Shown here piece by piece: positions 17,498 to 26,970 of a DNA stretch of 64,000 bases. The stretch comes from Clostridia bacterium (GTDB taxonomy: Bacteria > Bacillota > Clostridia > Christensenellales > Aristaeellaceae): contig JAFVXE010000028.1 in assembly GCA_017501255.1 (NCBI GenBank), positions 62,001 to 126,000 on the forward strand, written 5' to 3'. The notes under the pieces are model-generated. The model searched no databases. It saw only the letters and a program-made list of their open reading frames with translations, and was not told the DNA's origin. The position numbers were made by a program, and so were the translations under genes. Within the stretch, counting starts at the first letter, position 1; the number at the start of each line of letters is the position of its first letter.

Positions 17498-18091
17498 TCA
17501 TTCTGATGGCGCATTTTTAGGTGTGTCCGCTTCATAACGGGAACCATACCATTGTTTTGCAGCGCTGGTACAGCGGGCTACGAACGCCGCCTTGGCAGCG
17601 GTATATCCGTCACGGTTATGCTCATATTCCTTCCACAGGCTCAGTTTCAGCTGCTCATATTCTTTGGCAATTGCGGGATGATCATTCAGATAGTCTCTGA
17701 AATACAGCTCATCATGATCCCCCGCCATGCGCAGATGCAGATGGAACACCCGTTCAGCAAATCCCGCCTCGGTATAGCCCTTGTTGTAGGAACGCCGGGT
17801 ATCCCCCTTGCTCATACATCGATAGCCGCCTTGAGAAAGCTTTGCCCCCGCCTCCTCCAAGCCAATGGCGGGAGGAACCTCAACCAAAATATCCACAATG
17901 GGTTTCGCCCAGATGCCATCAATAGCGGTACTGCCAATGTGGTGGATACGGGTTTGCGGCGGCAACAGTCGCTGCAACAGCAGCTGCTCTTCTGCATACC
18001 ATTGCCGCCAGTTGCCATCAGGCGCTTTCAGAACAATCGGGAATAACTGCCACAGTTCTTCCAGCGTCATCTCGGACAGTGCTTTTGCCAT
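17498..18091 (-). CDS. GrpB family protein (UPF0157 nucleotidyltransferase fold)
   Basis: The protein has 197 aa, starting at MAKALSEM with GGAGG upstream. The family hallmark IHHIGSTAIDGIWAKPIVDILVEV is near residues 50-72 and carries the G-S-T and D-I-x-V pattern of a nucleotidyltransferase fold. The role of GrpB-like proteins is not settled; the name comes from the dephospho-CoA kinase-linked domain. Its ATG overlaps the msrA stop as TGATG, so it is translationally coupled as the third gene of an operon. Confidence 0.88.
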   Translation of the reverse strand: MAKALSEMTLEELWQLFPIVLKAPDGNWRQWYAEEQLLLQRLLPPQTRIHHIGSTAIDGIWAKPIVDILVEVPPAIGLEEAGAKLSQGGYRCMSKGDTRRSYNKGYTEAGFAERVFHLHLRMAGDHDELYFRDYLNDHPAIAKEYEQLKLSLWKEYEHNRDGYTAAKAAFVARCTSAAKQWYGSRYEADTPKNAPSE

Positions 18092-18603
18092 CACACATCC
18101 TCCAATCGCACATCCTTCACGGCGTGAATGGCTGCCCACGGCACATGGCAATAGCCGCCGGGGTTTTTGTCCAGATACTTCTGGTGATATTCCTCCGCCG
18201 GGTAGAACTGTTCCAGCGGACAAGCCTCCACCGCCAGCGGCTGGCCCACCTGCGCTTCCAGCCTGTCCAGTTCCTGCCGGATGACCGCAGCATCTGTTTC
18301 CTCACAATGATACACACCGGTGCGGTACTGGTGCCCGATATCCTCGCCCTGTCTGTCCACACTGACCGGGTCGATGATGCGGAAAAACAGCCGCAGAAGC
18401 TTTGCAAGGGGCAGGCTGGTTTCATCATACAAAACCCGGACGGTTTCCGCATGGCCGGTGTTCTCATACCGCACCTGCTGATAGGTGGGATTTTCCGTAT
18501 TCCCGTTGGCAAAGCCCACTTCCGTCTCCACAACGCCGGGGATGTTCTGCATATACTTTTCCACGCCCCAATAGCAGCCCCCAGCCAGATAAATGGTCTT
18601 CAC
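18091..18603 (-). CDS. msrA: Peptide-methionine (S)-S-oxide reductase
   Basis: This repairs methionine sulfoxide in proteins, 170 aa. The start is GTG, preceded by GGGAGG. The catalytic Cys10 lies in GGCYWGVE, close to the usual GGCFWG. The conserved GHAE-T/V, the DP-x-S-x-x-x-Q-G-x-D-x-G-x-Q-Y-R block and FYPAEEYHQ-YL are all present. Its GTG overlaps the stop of the upstream epimerase by four bases (GTGA), and its own stop overlaps the GrpB start. Confidence 0.95.
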   Translation of the reverse strand: MKTIYLAGGCYWGVEKYMQNIPGVVETEVGFANGNTENPTYQQVRYENTGHAETVRVLYDETSLPLAKLLRLFFRIIDPVSVDRQGEDIGHQYRTGVYHCEETDAAVIRQELDRLEAQVGQPLAVEACPLEQFYPAEEYHQKYLDKNPGGYCHVPWAAIHAVKDVRLEDV

Positions 18604-19511
18604 TGTTTTTCCTCCCTTTCGTCCAGCCAGCGGATATGTCTGCACAAGCCTTCCTCCAGCGTGGTGGCAGGCAGCGGAATCCCGGCATTCTTCATTTTTT
18701 CCAACGTGTAGCAGCGGTGGCACAGATGTCCGCTGTATTCAGGATGGGCTTCCAGATAGCCCTCCAGCGGGATTTCTTCAAAGGTGACCGGGCAGCCCAC
18801 AATCTCGCCGATCAGCTCATAATACCGGCGATTGGGTACTGCCTCCGGGCCGCCGATGCAAAAGATCTCCCGATGGGCGGCGGGCTTATCGATGCAGTCC
18901 AGCATTGCCTGCGCCATATCATCCACAAAGATGGGATGAATCAGGAATTCCCCGCCGCCCACCAGCCGCATAGGCTTGCCGGAGCGAATCTGCTGAAGCA
19001 GATCCGGCTGCCGGGACTGCTCCGGAAAACAGCCCAGCCAGAATCCCGGCCCCAGAATATGACCGGGACGGAAAATAGTCCATCTGATCTGCGGTTCGGA
19101 AGCCTCGAAAACCTGCTCCATCAGCCGCTTGTTGTGACCATAGCCGCCGTCAGCCATATAGGTTTCTGCCCATTCATCCTGGGGCACATTCTTGTGATAC
19201 GGCGAATACACCGAATCGGTGGAGACGATCACCATCCGGTTCACAAAAGGAGCGACCGCCTGCACATCCACCTGTGCGTGATGGGGGGTATGGCAGACGC
19301 AATCCAGCAGCGCATCCCAACGAATGCCCTCAGCAGCAAGAGCGTTGTACAAAGCATCCGCATCCTCCCGGTCAGCCACCAGACTGTGCACCCCATCCGG
19401 CAGGGGGCGAACGCCACGGGTCACTGTCCACACATCGTGGCCCTGTTCCAGCGCCATCTGCGCCAAGCGGCCGCTGAGCTGACCGCTGCCGCCGATCAGT
19501 AAAAGTTTCAT
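18600..19511 (-). CDS. NAD-dependent epimerase/dehydratase family protein
   Basis: This is an extended short-chain dehydrogenase-like protein, 303 aa, with AGGAGG before the ATG. The Rossmann glycine motif GGSGQLSG is at residues 7-14. The usual Y-x-x-x-K is replaced by a degraded form (GYGHNKRLME), which retains Lys. The C-terminal part has FVDDMAQAML. It resembles the group of atypical nucleoside-diphosphate-sugar epimerases found beside RNA-binding and chloroplast stem-loop proteins. The substrate is unknown. It is the first gene of the epimerase-msrA-GrpB operon. Confidence 0.82.
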   Translation of the reverse strand: MKLLLIGGSGQLSGRLAQMALEQGHDVWTVTRGVRPLPDGVHSLVADREDADALYNALAAEGIRWDALLDCVCHTPHHAQVDVQAVAPFVNRMVIVSTDSVYSPYHKNVPQDEWAETYMADGGYGHNKRLMEQVFEASEPQIRWTIFRPGHILGPGFWLGCFPEQSRQPDLLQQIRSGKPMRLVGGGEFLIHPIFVDDMAQAMLDCIDKPAAHREIFCIGGPEAVPNRRYYELIGEIVGCPVTFEEIPLEGYLEAHPEYSGHLCHRCYTLEKMKNAGIPLPATTLEEGLCRHIRWLDEREEKQ

Positions 19512-19646
19512 AGGGAAACCTCCTGTAAACGGATTGTTTGCAATGATTATAGCATGGTTTGAGCGAATGAAAAAGGGCCCGGTGTCAGGAAAAGGGATGG
19601 AAAGGAAAGAGTTATCTTTCACTTACCATTATGCAAACAATGAAAC

Positions 19647-19674
19647 CGCAAGCCTTTGACTGGCTTGCGTTTTT
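19647..19674 (+). terminator. Terminator-like hairpin without a gene before it
   Basis: The arms CGCAAGCC and GGCTTGCG with a 7-base loop are followed by five T on the + strand. No + strand gene ends here, so it may be a relic of a lost gene or end a short transcript. Confidence 0.55.
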
Positions 19675-19753
19675 GTGTACTGCTGTGATAGAATGAAAGT
19701 ACAAAGTAGCAAACTGTACCTTATAATGATACAACTTAAGGAAGCGAGAGAAT

Positions 19754-20248
19754 ATGATGAAAGTTGCTTTTTTAGATAGAGATGGAACAATTAACCGTGA
19801 TTATCCAGATGATATTTGGATTCGGATTCAAGATCCAGAGATATTGCCGGGAGCAATTCATGGAATGAAGTATTTGAAAGAAAAAGGGTATGAAATCATT
19901 ATTGTAACCAATCAATATATCATTGGAGAGGGAATTATTTCGATAGAGCAATATCATGAATTTAATAGAAAGCTTTTGGCATTACTTATAGAAAATGATA
20001 TTAGTATTTTGGATGTATTTTATTGCCCTCATGCACGAGATGAACAATGTAATTGTTGCAAACCGAGAAATGGGCTAATAAAGCAGGCAATAAGGAAATA
20101 TCCGGAAATCAATTTGAAGGAATCTTTTATGTGTGGAGATTCATTGAGCGATATGAAGTGCGCAGAAAGTGTTGGACTGAATTTCTGGGGTATAGGCATT
20201 GGAAAACAAAGAATTAGTGATTTGTCGGATTTGTGTAATCTGATTTAA
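19754..20248 (+). CDS. HAD-IIIA phosphatase, GmhB / histidinol-phosphatase-like
   Basis: The protein has 164 aa. Motif I is FLDRDGTIN at residues 6-14, with the two catalytic Asp; motif II is IVTNQ; motif III/IV is FMCGDSLSDMKCAE. A zinc loop CPHARDEQCNCCKP (Cys-x-His, then Cys-x-Cys) is typical of GmhB, which dephosphorylates heptose bisphosphate. GmhB alone is often paired with sugar kinases; none is adjacent. The gene is much more AT-rich than its neighbours and stands alone, which suggests acquisition. HisB-N-like activity is an alternative. Confidence 0.85.
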   Translation: MMKVAFLDRDGTINRDYPDDIWIRIQDPEILPGAIHGMKYLKEKGYEIIIVTNQYIIGEGIISIEQYHEFNRKLLALLIENDISILDVFYCPHARDEQCNCCKPRNGLIKQAIRKYPEINLKESFMCGDSLSDMKCAESVGLNFWGIGIGKQRISDLSDLCNLI

Positions 20249-20362
20249 AAGAGCTTATTAAAAAACCTAATTTGTCCAGCAGCCGAAAACGTACCCCCCC
20301 ATTTCAGAAGGGCGCAATGATACGCACTGAACCAGTGCATTGCGTTTGTACACCCGCATAAG

Positions 20363-20395
20363 CAAAGGAGCATCCGAACGACGGATGCTCCTTTG
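20363..20395. terminator. Bidirectional terminator between HAD and MATE genes
   Basis: A perfect 14-bp stem (CAAAGGAGCATCCG / CGGATGCTCCTTTG) with a 5-base loop lies between two gene ends that face each other. Confidence 0.75.
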
Positions 20396-20457
20396 TTGGT
20401 TGTTGGATAGTTTGTTCCTTACGAATCCTCCCGCCAGCCGAAACCCTTTTTTCCGCA

Positions 20458-21846
20458 TTACACAATACGGTTGATCCACACCTTGCGCTTGAGCAGGATG
20501 TAGCCAATCATGCACTTGACGATATCAATGAACTGACAGATGGCATACACCAGAATAATGTGCCATGCGGTGCCGGTGGACAGAAGCCGTGCCACGGGAA
20601 TGCTGATCACCCACAGGTAGGCGCTGTCAAACAGGAAGGTAACCCAGGTTTTACCGCCGGAACGCAGGGTAAAGTAGCTGGCGTGGCAGAAAGCGTGCAG
20701 CGGGCCTGCGGCTGCCACCACCAGCAGAAGGCCGGTAGCAAGGCTGCGGACTTCCTGGGTGGTATTGTACATGGCCGGGAACAGCGTGGAGCAGGCTGCC
20801 ATCAAAAGGCCCATACCCGTTGCGCTGAGCACAGAGAACACAAGGATGCGCCAGCAGCTTTCCTCCGCCTTGTCGAACTCGCCTGCGCCCAGATGCTGGC
20901 CCACGATAATGCTCACCGCCGTACCCATGGCGATCCATACCACATTGAACAGATTGGCAATGGTGGTGCAGATGTTCAGGGCAGCTACCACTGCAAGGCC
21001 ACGGGTGGAGTAAGCCTGGGTGAGCATGGCCATACCGGCGGACCAGAGGAACTCATTCACCAACAGCGGCATACCCCGCTTGAAGATATTCCCGACCAAG
21101 GCGGCGGGCACCCGCATACTTCTGTAAGCGCCCACAATGAACCGGGCCTGATCCTGATGGCGATGGGTCCAGCCGATGATGATGGCGCATTCCACATAGC
21201 GGGAGATGACCGTAGCCAGCGCAGCGCCTTCCACGCCCATGGCAGGAGCGCCGAAGTGACCGAAAATCAAAACATAATTCAGTACCAGATTCACCAGAAT
21301 AGCCACGATGCCCGCCTTCATGGGCAGCATGGTTTCGCCGGTTTCGCGCAGGTTGCTGGCATAAGCCTGCTGCACCGCAAAGGGAAGCAGACCCCACAGC
21401 ATCACCTTCAGGTAATCTGCGCCGAATCGGGCGGTTGCTGCAATATCGCCGGTATCGCCGCCCTCGTGCAGGTACAGGGCGATCAGCTTGTCGCCAAAGC
21501 AGACGAACACGCCGGTACCGATGGCAAACAGCGCCAATGCCAGCATCAGCTTGAAGCGGAAGGTGTAGCGGACGCCCTCATGGTCGTTTTTGCCAAAAAA
21601 CTGGGCTGTATAGATGCCCGCACCGCTGAGGCCGCCAAAGATGCACAGGTTGAACACAAACAGCAGCTGATTGACGATGGAAACGCCGCTCATCTGCTCT
21701 GTGCCCACTGCGCCCACCATGATGTTGTCCAGCAGGGAGACCAGATTAGTCAAGCCGTTTTGCAGCATCACAGGCACAGCGATGGCCATCAGGGTTTTGT
21801 AGAATGCTTTGTCGCCAAAATAGCGGCTTCTGTTGAATGTACGCAT
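20458..21846 (-). CDS. MATE family efflux transporter
   Basis: This is a cation-coupled multidrug or metabolite exporter, 462 aa, with twelve predicted helices. I start it at MRTFNRSRYF, after AAAGGAT; a slightly longer frame lacks a site. The first helix reads AIAVPVMLQNGLTNLVSLLDNIMVG, the usual MATE N-terminal block, and the second half repeats it (FKRGMPLLVNEFLWSAGMAML). Closest by pattern to the NorM/DinF-like MATE proteins of Clostridia. A good promoter lies upstream. Confidence 0.92.
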   Translation of the reverse strand: MRTFNRSRYFGDKAFYKTLMAIAVPVMLQNGLTNLVSLLDNIMVGAVGTEQMSGVSIVNQLLFVFNLCIFGGLSGAGIYTAQFFGKNDHEGVRYTFRFKLMLALALFAIGTGVFVCFGDKLIALYLHEGGDTGDIAATARFGADYLKVMLWGLLPFAVQQAYASNLRETGETMLPMKAGIVAILVNLVLNYVLIFGHFGAPAMGVEGAALATVISRYVECAIIIGWTHRHQDQARFIVGAYRSMRVPAALVGNIFKRGMPLLVNEFLWSAGMAMLTQAYSTRGLAVVAALNICTTIANLFNVVWIAMGTAVSIIVGQHLGAGEFDKAEESCWRILVFSVLSATGMGLLMAACSTLFPAMYNTTQEVRSLATGLLLVVAAAGPLHAFCHASYFTLRSGGKTWVTFLFDSAYLWVISIPVARLLSTGTAWHIILVYAICQFIDIVKCMIGYILLKRKVWINRIV

Positions 21847-21920
21847 GGGAAAGATCCTTTCATAAACACCGGGGAAAACAATGTCGCTGCGCCTTTGCAA
21901 CCCATCAGGCGCATTGTGTT

Positions 21921-21949
21921 ACTATAGCACTTTCCCATGGGGATAGCAA
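21921..21949 (-). promoter_or_regulatory. Candidate promoter of the MATE gene
   Basis: On the minus strand TTGCTA (21949-21944), a 17-base spacer and TATAGT (21926-21921) lie about 75 bases before the start codon. Confidence 0.55.
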
Positions 21950-21984
21950 GGGATTTTCCCAATAAAGCGAAGGCAAAAATCTGG

Positions 21985-22947
21985 CTATTTCCGGGCTTTC
22001 AGCCACTTGTCCCTTGCACTTTCCATCAGGATGAAAAAGGCCTGTCCCTCCGTGGCCACGCCGGGGCGGTCAAAATACGGCAAGCCGCACACATCCTGTA
22101 CAAGGCCATAGCTGTCCACGCTGCTGAGCGCCGCCTCCCGGCTCTTTTCTGCCAGCGGAATATAGTTCCCCTCCAGCCAGCCTTCCGCCACGCCCCGGTA
22201 TACCGTATAGGCAAACATCTGCCCGCAGTTGATCTCCCGGAAGGAATGGGGATCATCCAGCACATCATGGAAAGCGCCGTCCTCCCGCTGATAGCGATAC
22301 GCAGCGCTGAGCAGCGTACGGATACGGATTTCCAATCGTTCTCTTTCAGCCACGAACGTGCCGGGCAGCCGGTCATGCACCCGAATCATTCCGGCGGCTG
22401 CCCAGCCATTGCCCACACCCCACACATCCCGGCGGGGGTAGCTTTTCGTGGCATCGTCCCAACGGTGGCTCAGCAGGTTTTTGCTTTCATCCAGCAAAAT
22501 GCTGTAGTAACCGTCCAGCTGTTTCAGGGCTTCGTCATAGTAGCCCGCCGCAGCCAGAAAGGGTGGCAGCATATAGCAGGAATCCACCCATATTTCCCGG
22601 CTGTCATCAAAATGATAAACCATTCCTTCGGCGTTGCGGGGGGCAAGCTCCAGCGCCCAATGGAGCAGCTTTTCCTTGGCCTGAAGCAGCCAGGGGTCGC
22701 CGGTGGTTTCAGCAGCAATGATCAACGCCTCCCCCACGGCACAGGGGTCGGTGGAAGCGGTGGATGCGCCGATCTGGCAGCAACGGCCGTCCTCCTGCTG
22801 GCGATAAACCGCCTCCACTGCCAGCTGAATGGCGGTTTCCCTGTCCACCGCCTCTAAAAACGCCTGGGCCAGCACGCCCTGCTCCCAGTTATTGCGCTGC
22901 ATACACAGTGCAGCGTGCTTTACTTTACTCAAAATGGACGTTTGCAT
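21985..22947 (-). CDS. Glycoside hydrolase family 88/105-type unsaturated glycuronyl hydrolase
   Basis: The enzyme has 320 aa, an (alpha/alpha)6 barrel, starting at MQTSIL after AAAGGAGAG. It matches the YteR/YesR group that removes unsaturated galacturonic acid from rhamnogalacturonan disaccharides. The motif WVDSCYMLPPF contains the catalytic Asp122, and WGVGNGWAAAG near residue 170 is also diagnostic. There is no signal peptide, consistent with action after import by LplB/YtcP-type transporters, which in Bacillus serve this pathway. The GH88 branch is the alternative. Confidence 0.82.
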   Translation of the reverse strand: MQTSILSKVKHAALCMQRNNWEQGVLAQAFLEAVDRETAIQLAVEAVYRQQEDGRCCQIGASTASTDPCAVGEALIIAAETTGDPWLLQAKEKLLHWALELAPRNAEGMVYHFDDSREIWVDSCYMLPPFLAAAGYYDEALKQLDGYYSILLDESKNLLSHRWDDATKSYPRRDVWGVGNGWAAAGMIRVHDRLPGTFVAERERLEIRIRTLLSAAYRYQREDGAFHDVLDDPHSFREINCGQMFAYTVYRGVAEGWLEGNYIPLAEKSREAALSSVDSYGLVQDVCGLPYFDRPGVATEGQAFFILMESARDKWLKARK

Positions 22948-23170
22948 CAGTACTCTCCTTTTCTGCTCCGGCTTCACCGGCCCGCAGATGCTTTCTGCCG
23001 TCATTATATCACGCGCAATCGAATAATCAACAATTCTTTACTTTTGATTTCCAGAGGGTTGAGGTTGCTGCGGTATGATAAAAAGGCCCAAACTGGGCCA
23101 TGCTGTTTGCAGCGACACCGGGGCAGCAAAGCCACCGGCCGCAATGATGTTGTTTTCAGGAGCGATCTGT

Positions 23171-23743
23171 ATGGAACAAACCCATGACCATGCCGCCAGT
23201 ACGGTTTTTACCATTCCCAACCTGTTATCCTTTTTTCGCCTGTTGCTGATACCCGTCATTGTACACATGATGGTGGCTGAAAAAAACGCCCTGTGGGCTG
23301 CCGGGCTGGTGGTGCTTTCCGGGCTGACGGATGTGGTGGACGGCTTTATTGCCCGGCGGTTTCACATGGTCAGTGATTTGGGAAAGGCACTGGACCCCAT
23401 TGCTGACAAGCTGACACAGGTAGCCGTGCTGGCCTGCCTGACCTTTCAGCATCCGCTGATGTTCCTGCCCCTTGCGCTGCTGATGCTCAAAGAAACCGCC
23501 GCCGCTGTAATGGGTCTTGTGGTTATCCGGCGAACAGGTCAGGTATACGGTGCCGATTGGCACGGTAAGGTTGCTACGGCTCTGCTCTATACAACCATGA
23601 CGCTGCATCTTTTGTGGCATCCGATTTCCCCATTATTCTCCACGGTTTCTATCTTGCTTTGTACCGCTGCCATCGGCTTTTCCAGCGTATGCTATACAGT
23701 GAAGAATATACAGTTGATCCGAATGGGCAAGGCAGCGGATTGA
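23171..23743 (+). CDS. CDP-alcohol phosphatidyltransferase family protein (PgsA-like)
   Basis: This membrane enzyme of phospholipid synthesis has 190 aa; I start it at 23171 after AGGAG. The CDP-alcohol motif D-x2-D-G-x2-A-R-x8-G-x3-D-x3-D is complete at residues 54-79 (D54, D57, R62, G71, D75, D79). The start FTIPNLLSFFRLLLIPV is typical of phosphatidylglycerophosphate synthase. About five to six helices are visible. Cardiolipin synthase of the same fold is possible. Confidence 0.88.
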   Translation: MEQTHDHAASTVFTIPNLLSFFRLLLIPVIVHMMVAEKNALWAAGLVVLSGLTDVVDGFIARRFHMVSDLGKALDPIADKLTQVAVLACLTFQHPLMFLPLALLMLKETAAAVMGLVVIRRTGQVYGADWHGKVATALLYTTMTLHLLWHPISPLFSTVSILLCTAAIGFSSVCYTVKNIQLIRMGKAAD

Positions 23744-23838
23744 GTACAAATCATGACCACCCATCAAATAAGTAGTTCACAAACGTTGCATTATCGCAAC
23801 GGCGGTTGGTCAATCGACGTATAGAGCAGCCAGACAAA

Positions 23839-25473
23839 TTACTGCAACAAACTATGAATATATTCATCCATATGTGCCATACGCTTATGAACATAATCAA
23901 TAAAATCGGACAGATCGTTGCAATATTCAAATTCCTTATAAGTTGAAATATGCCATTTGCTAAAATCACGATCATATGCACCAGAATGATAGATCACTTC
24001 TTCATACTCACGCAATCTGCGCTCCAATTCAGCATCGGACCACCCACCGGCACGCAGTTGCCAATAACGATCACAGAAACGAGCCGTGATTTCCTCATCC
24101 CCGAATTCACGCAATCGCACAACGATATTATGTGGCATACGAACAAAACCAGCAGGATTTGAATGTTTTTCATCTTCAAAATACATTCCCCAGGTACGAT
24201 CCATATCCCATGGCGTGTATAGCATCCGTGTTTTACCATTTTCATCACGTTTGGCCGTCATATAGAGATTATACAAAGCACCAGAATAATGTACATGATC
24301 CACGCCTTGAATCACATCAATAAACAGAAGAATATCAATTGAATTATTGACATCTGCAATCTCGTACAAATCCGTCTTCTGATCTTGTTGTGCGTAGTGG
24401 AGAACCCAGTAGAAATATTGCAATGGTTCAAAATCTGGCGAAACCTCATTCCCACCCTCATAGGAATAGACCATTTCGGGCGGATAGGTTCTATTCTCAT
24501 CGGATTCCATATACTTACCTAGCATCATCTCCTTCTCCGTAGGACGATAGCTTTTCTTATATATATGTTCATCTTCAGATAGTTCAAGCTGTTTGGCATC
24601 AATCGGATGACCTAAAGCATAAATGCCCCAATATTGCTTGTCAAAGAAAACCTCAACATACCGATATTGCATTCCATTAGCAACACCAAACATATTATTA
24701 TCTGCACAGGTTTCATACCACAGATTGGACGAAAACACTTCTCTGACCTTTTCTGGATCATTATACAATCCCTTCAAAATCCAATCCTCGTCCATCCTCA
24801 TTCCAAGTAATGATAAATGATGCTTACGCCAATTATTACCTGAAGATAGCGTACGCAAAGAAATACGATAATCATTCTTGGGATATGCCCTGCTGTTATT
24901 TCCACGCAAATGGATAGCAGCCGATGTATCAATCTGACGATTGACAACGCCAACTCGGTTGTCAAACAAACGAAATCCTACATTTATCGATTCATCACCA
25001 ACATCGTCAGCGGATGCCTCAATTTCCAATATTGGCAACGTTGTACATTTCAGTTGGTATATGGCATATTCACTGTCAGAATAAACCATGGCATGAATGG
25101 TTCCATTGGTTCTGATTAATTCTTCTGATATAGCATCGCCATTGAAAACAATTTTGGCACTTTTGTAGTGACAAACAAGCTTAACAACAGGGTCATATGC
25201 TTGAGGCGTATCCTCAACCAACGAATATAGCAACATATGATTTTCACTATCATATGGCAGCCGATAACCATTGAAATACACTGCATCAGCAATCTGCATT
25301 TCAATCATCTCGTCTGGTTGCCATTCATCTCTCTCCTGTATCATCTGGTTCCATGTTTCATTATCTACATACAGTTGTGATAATGACTGTCTACCATCAC
25401 CATGGCAAATAAGAATCGCAAATAGCAATAGCGTCATTAACAGCAACATCTGTGAAATGGTTCTTTTTGACAT
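23839..25473 (-). CDS. CotH kinase family protein
   Basis: The protein has 544 aa, with an N-terminal hydrophobic segment (residues 8-23), so it is anchored or secreted. The CotH fold is seen in INVGFRLFDN, IHLRGNNSRAYPKNDYRI and the DEDWILKGLYND block. The key PWDMDRTWG near residue 440 holds the active-site Asp of this atypical protein kinase-like family. In Bacillus CotH phosphorylates spore coat proteins; here it belongs to the VTC-DUF4956-CotH trio, whose role is not defined. It is AT-rich against the flanks and is the last gene of that operon. Confidence 0.85.
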   Translation of the reverse strand: MSKRTISQMLLLMTLLLFAILICHGDGRQSLSQLYVDNETWNQMIQERDEWQPDEMIEMQIADAVYFNGYRLPYDSENHMLLYSLVEDTPQAYDPVVKLVCHYKSAKIVFNGDAISEELIRTNGTIHAMVYSDSEYAIYQLKCTTLPILEIEASADDVGDESINVGFRLFDNRVGVVNRQIDTSAAIHLRGNNSRAYPKNDYRISLRTLSSGNNWRKHHLSLLGMRMDEDWILKGLYNDPEKVREVFSSNLWYETCADNNMFGVANGMQYRYVEVFFDKQYWGIYALGHPIDAKQLELSEDEHIYKKSYRPTEKEMMLGKYMESDENRTYPPEMVYSYEGGNEVSPDFEPLQYFYWVLHYAQQDQKTDLYEIADVNNSIDILLFIDVIQGVDHVHYSGALYNLYMTAKRDENGKTRMLYTPWDMDRTWGMYFEDEKHSNPAGFVRMPHNIVVRLREFGDEEITARFCDRYWQLRAGGWSDAELERRLREYEEVIYHSGAYDRDFSKWHISTYKEFEYCNDLSDFIDYVHKRMAHMDEYIHSLLQ

Positions 25474-25485
25474 AAGGATGCTCCG

Positions 25486-26160
25486 TTACGTAATGTCCTC
25501 GTGGTCGAATTGAATCAAAGAAAAGCGTATGATCTCTTCGACATTTGACAGACATTCACTAAGCTTTTTGGGATTAGTTACATTGAGATTCAGAATATAG
25601 TCAATGCTTGTCGATGTGATATTTCTGCTTTTGATACGAACTTTCTTGGCAAAAGGACGAATCGCTTCCATCAATTCATCTTCCATTTGTTTTTCGCAGT
25701 TGATCACTAATGTATAGAACCCATTTCCAAAACGTAGATTCTCCCATACCAGCAAAATAGTCGTCACAAAAACCGAAGTTAATACTGCCACCATGAACAA
25801 CTGGCAGCCTGCCATAATACCTAAATGTATAGACCACAAAATATAGATCATATCAACGGGATCTTTTACAGCAGTCCTAAAGCGAATAATTGCCAATGCA
25901 CCAATGGTACCCAAGGTTATTACCATGTTGGATTGCAAACATAGGATGATCGTACAGATGAAAAAAGGAATAACTGCGATAGCGATGTTCAATGACTTAT
26001 TGTATAGCGTGCGATGAAAAACCACTCGATATACGACAAAAATATATGCAGACATGACGGCAGTAAAGAGCAACACTGCTAACAGTTGAGAATCCGGTAT
26101 AACTTCAGATTCCAGTCCCTTTGACAAAAACGCCCAAATATTCCCAACAAAACCTTTCAT
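25486..26160 (-). CDS. DUF4956 family membrane protein
   Basis: The protein has 224 aa with four transmembrane helices in the N-terminal 140 residues and a soluble C-terminal domain. The family signature GALAIIRFRTAVKDPVDM is at about residues 87-104. It lies 1 base after the VTC gene stop and 12 bases before CotH, so it is the middle gene of a tight operon. Its function is unknown; the fixed partnership with a VTC polymerase suggests a membrane subunit for polymer export or a regulator. Confidence 0.88.
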   Translation of the reverse strand: MKGFVGNIWAFLSKGLESEVIPDSQLLAVLLFTAVMSAYIFVVYRVVFHRTLYNKSLNIAIAVIPFFICTIILCLQSNMVITLGTIGALAIIRFRTAVKDPVDMIYILWSIHLGIMAGCQLFMVAVLTSVFVTTILLVWENLRFGNGFYTLVINCEKQMEDELMEAIRPFAKKVRIKSRNITSTSIDYILNLNVTNPKKLSECLSNVEEIIRFSLIQFDHEDIT

Positions 26161-26161
26161 A

Positions 26162-26869
26162 TCACAATCCCCATCCTTTCAATTTTTGATAACCAAGATA
26201 GTACTTTGAAAACGAGCATTGTTGCAACTGACTTTCGTACAGTCCCTGCTTAATATATCCCGGTAGGATTTCATCAAACTTTACTTCCAGAATATGTTCG
26301 CCTTTTTTCTGCAAAGGAATTTTTAAGTAATCACCAGACAGAAACAGATCAAACTGATTGGAAACTGCTATATTATAGTCCATAGTAATCCGAACATTCG
26401 TAACGGGCTCCACGTAAGCAACACGTTCGTAATCAATGATAGCTCGGGGCGTAAAATGTCGGCTCAACATATCAACCGCAAAGCGTCTGAGCACAGTTCG
26501 TTGATCATCAAACAAAAACAAGTTTGCGTTGCCAGATAACAATGAGTAGAATTCCTTTTGTGATAGTAAACAGCTTTCTTTATGACAACCACCATTCAGC
26601 TTTTCTTTACGCTCCAGGCGAAGGAAAGACGGTGCATCATCATAATAGCGTATCCGGTACTTAAATCGTATTGCGTCGCCCGCTTCAGTTTCAATGGCAC
26701 AACTATCTCTCGCATCATCGAAATACAAACTATGCACCCTGTATATACCGCCATTGCCGGCATGAATATCCTTTTGAAGCAATGCCCCAAGCTTTGTTTC
26801 TATTTGGGCAAGTTCCTGTTTGGTGCAACGGTATTTCCACTCATTTCGGTATTTCTTATTCATTCGCAT
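26162..26869 (-). CDS. VTC domain protein (polyphosphate polymerase-like)
   Basis: The protein has 235 aa, a CYTH/TTM-like tunnel domain that in yeast Vtc4 makes polyphosphate from ATP. Basic strands that line the tunnel are visible: RNEWKYR near the start, IRFKYRIRYYD at about 75-85, LRLERKEK, and the acidic metal strand LEVKFDEILP near 205. It opens the VTC-DUF4956-CotH operon. The start could also be the Met two codons later; no strong site separates them. Confidence 0.85.
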   Translation of the reverse strand: MRMNKKYRNEWKYRCTKQELAQIETKLGALLQKDIHAGNGGIYRVHSLYFDDARDSCAIETEAGDAIRFKYRIRYYDDAPSFLRLERKEKLNGGCHKESCLLSQKEFYSLLSGNANLFLFDDQRTVLRRFAVDMLSRHFTPRAIIDYERVAYVEPVTNVRITMDYNIAVSNQFDLFLSGDYLKIPLQKKGEHILEVKFDEILPGYIKQGLYESQLQQCSFSKYYLGYQKLKGWGL

Positions 26870-26970
26870 TCCCGATTAGGGCTCCTTTATTGCTTATCAT
26901 GCGCATTTATTGTTACATATATCCAATACACAATCAACACCTGAATGCAACGCCATTAAAATTCATCACA

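Noticed and set aside
19647..19674. Hairpin with T run as a small RNA end
   Set aside because: No promoter or conserved RNA could be seen upstream on the + strand; listed only as a terminator-like hairpin.
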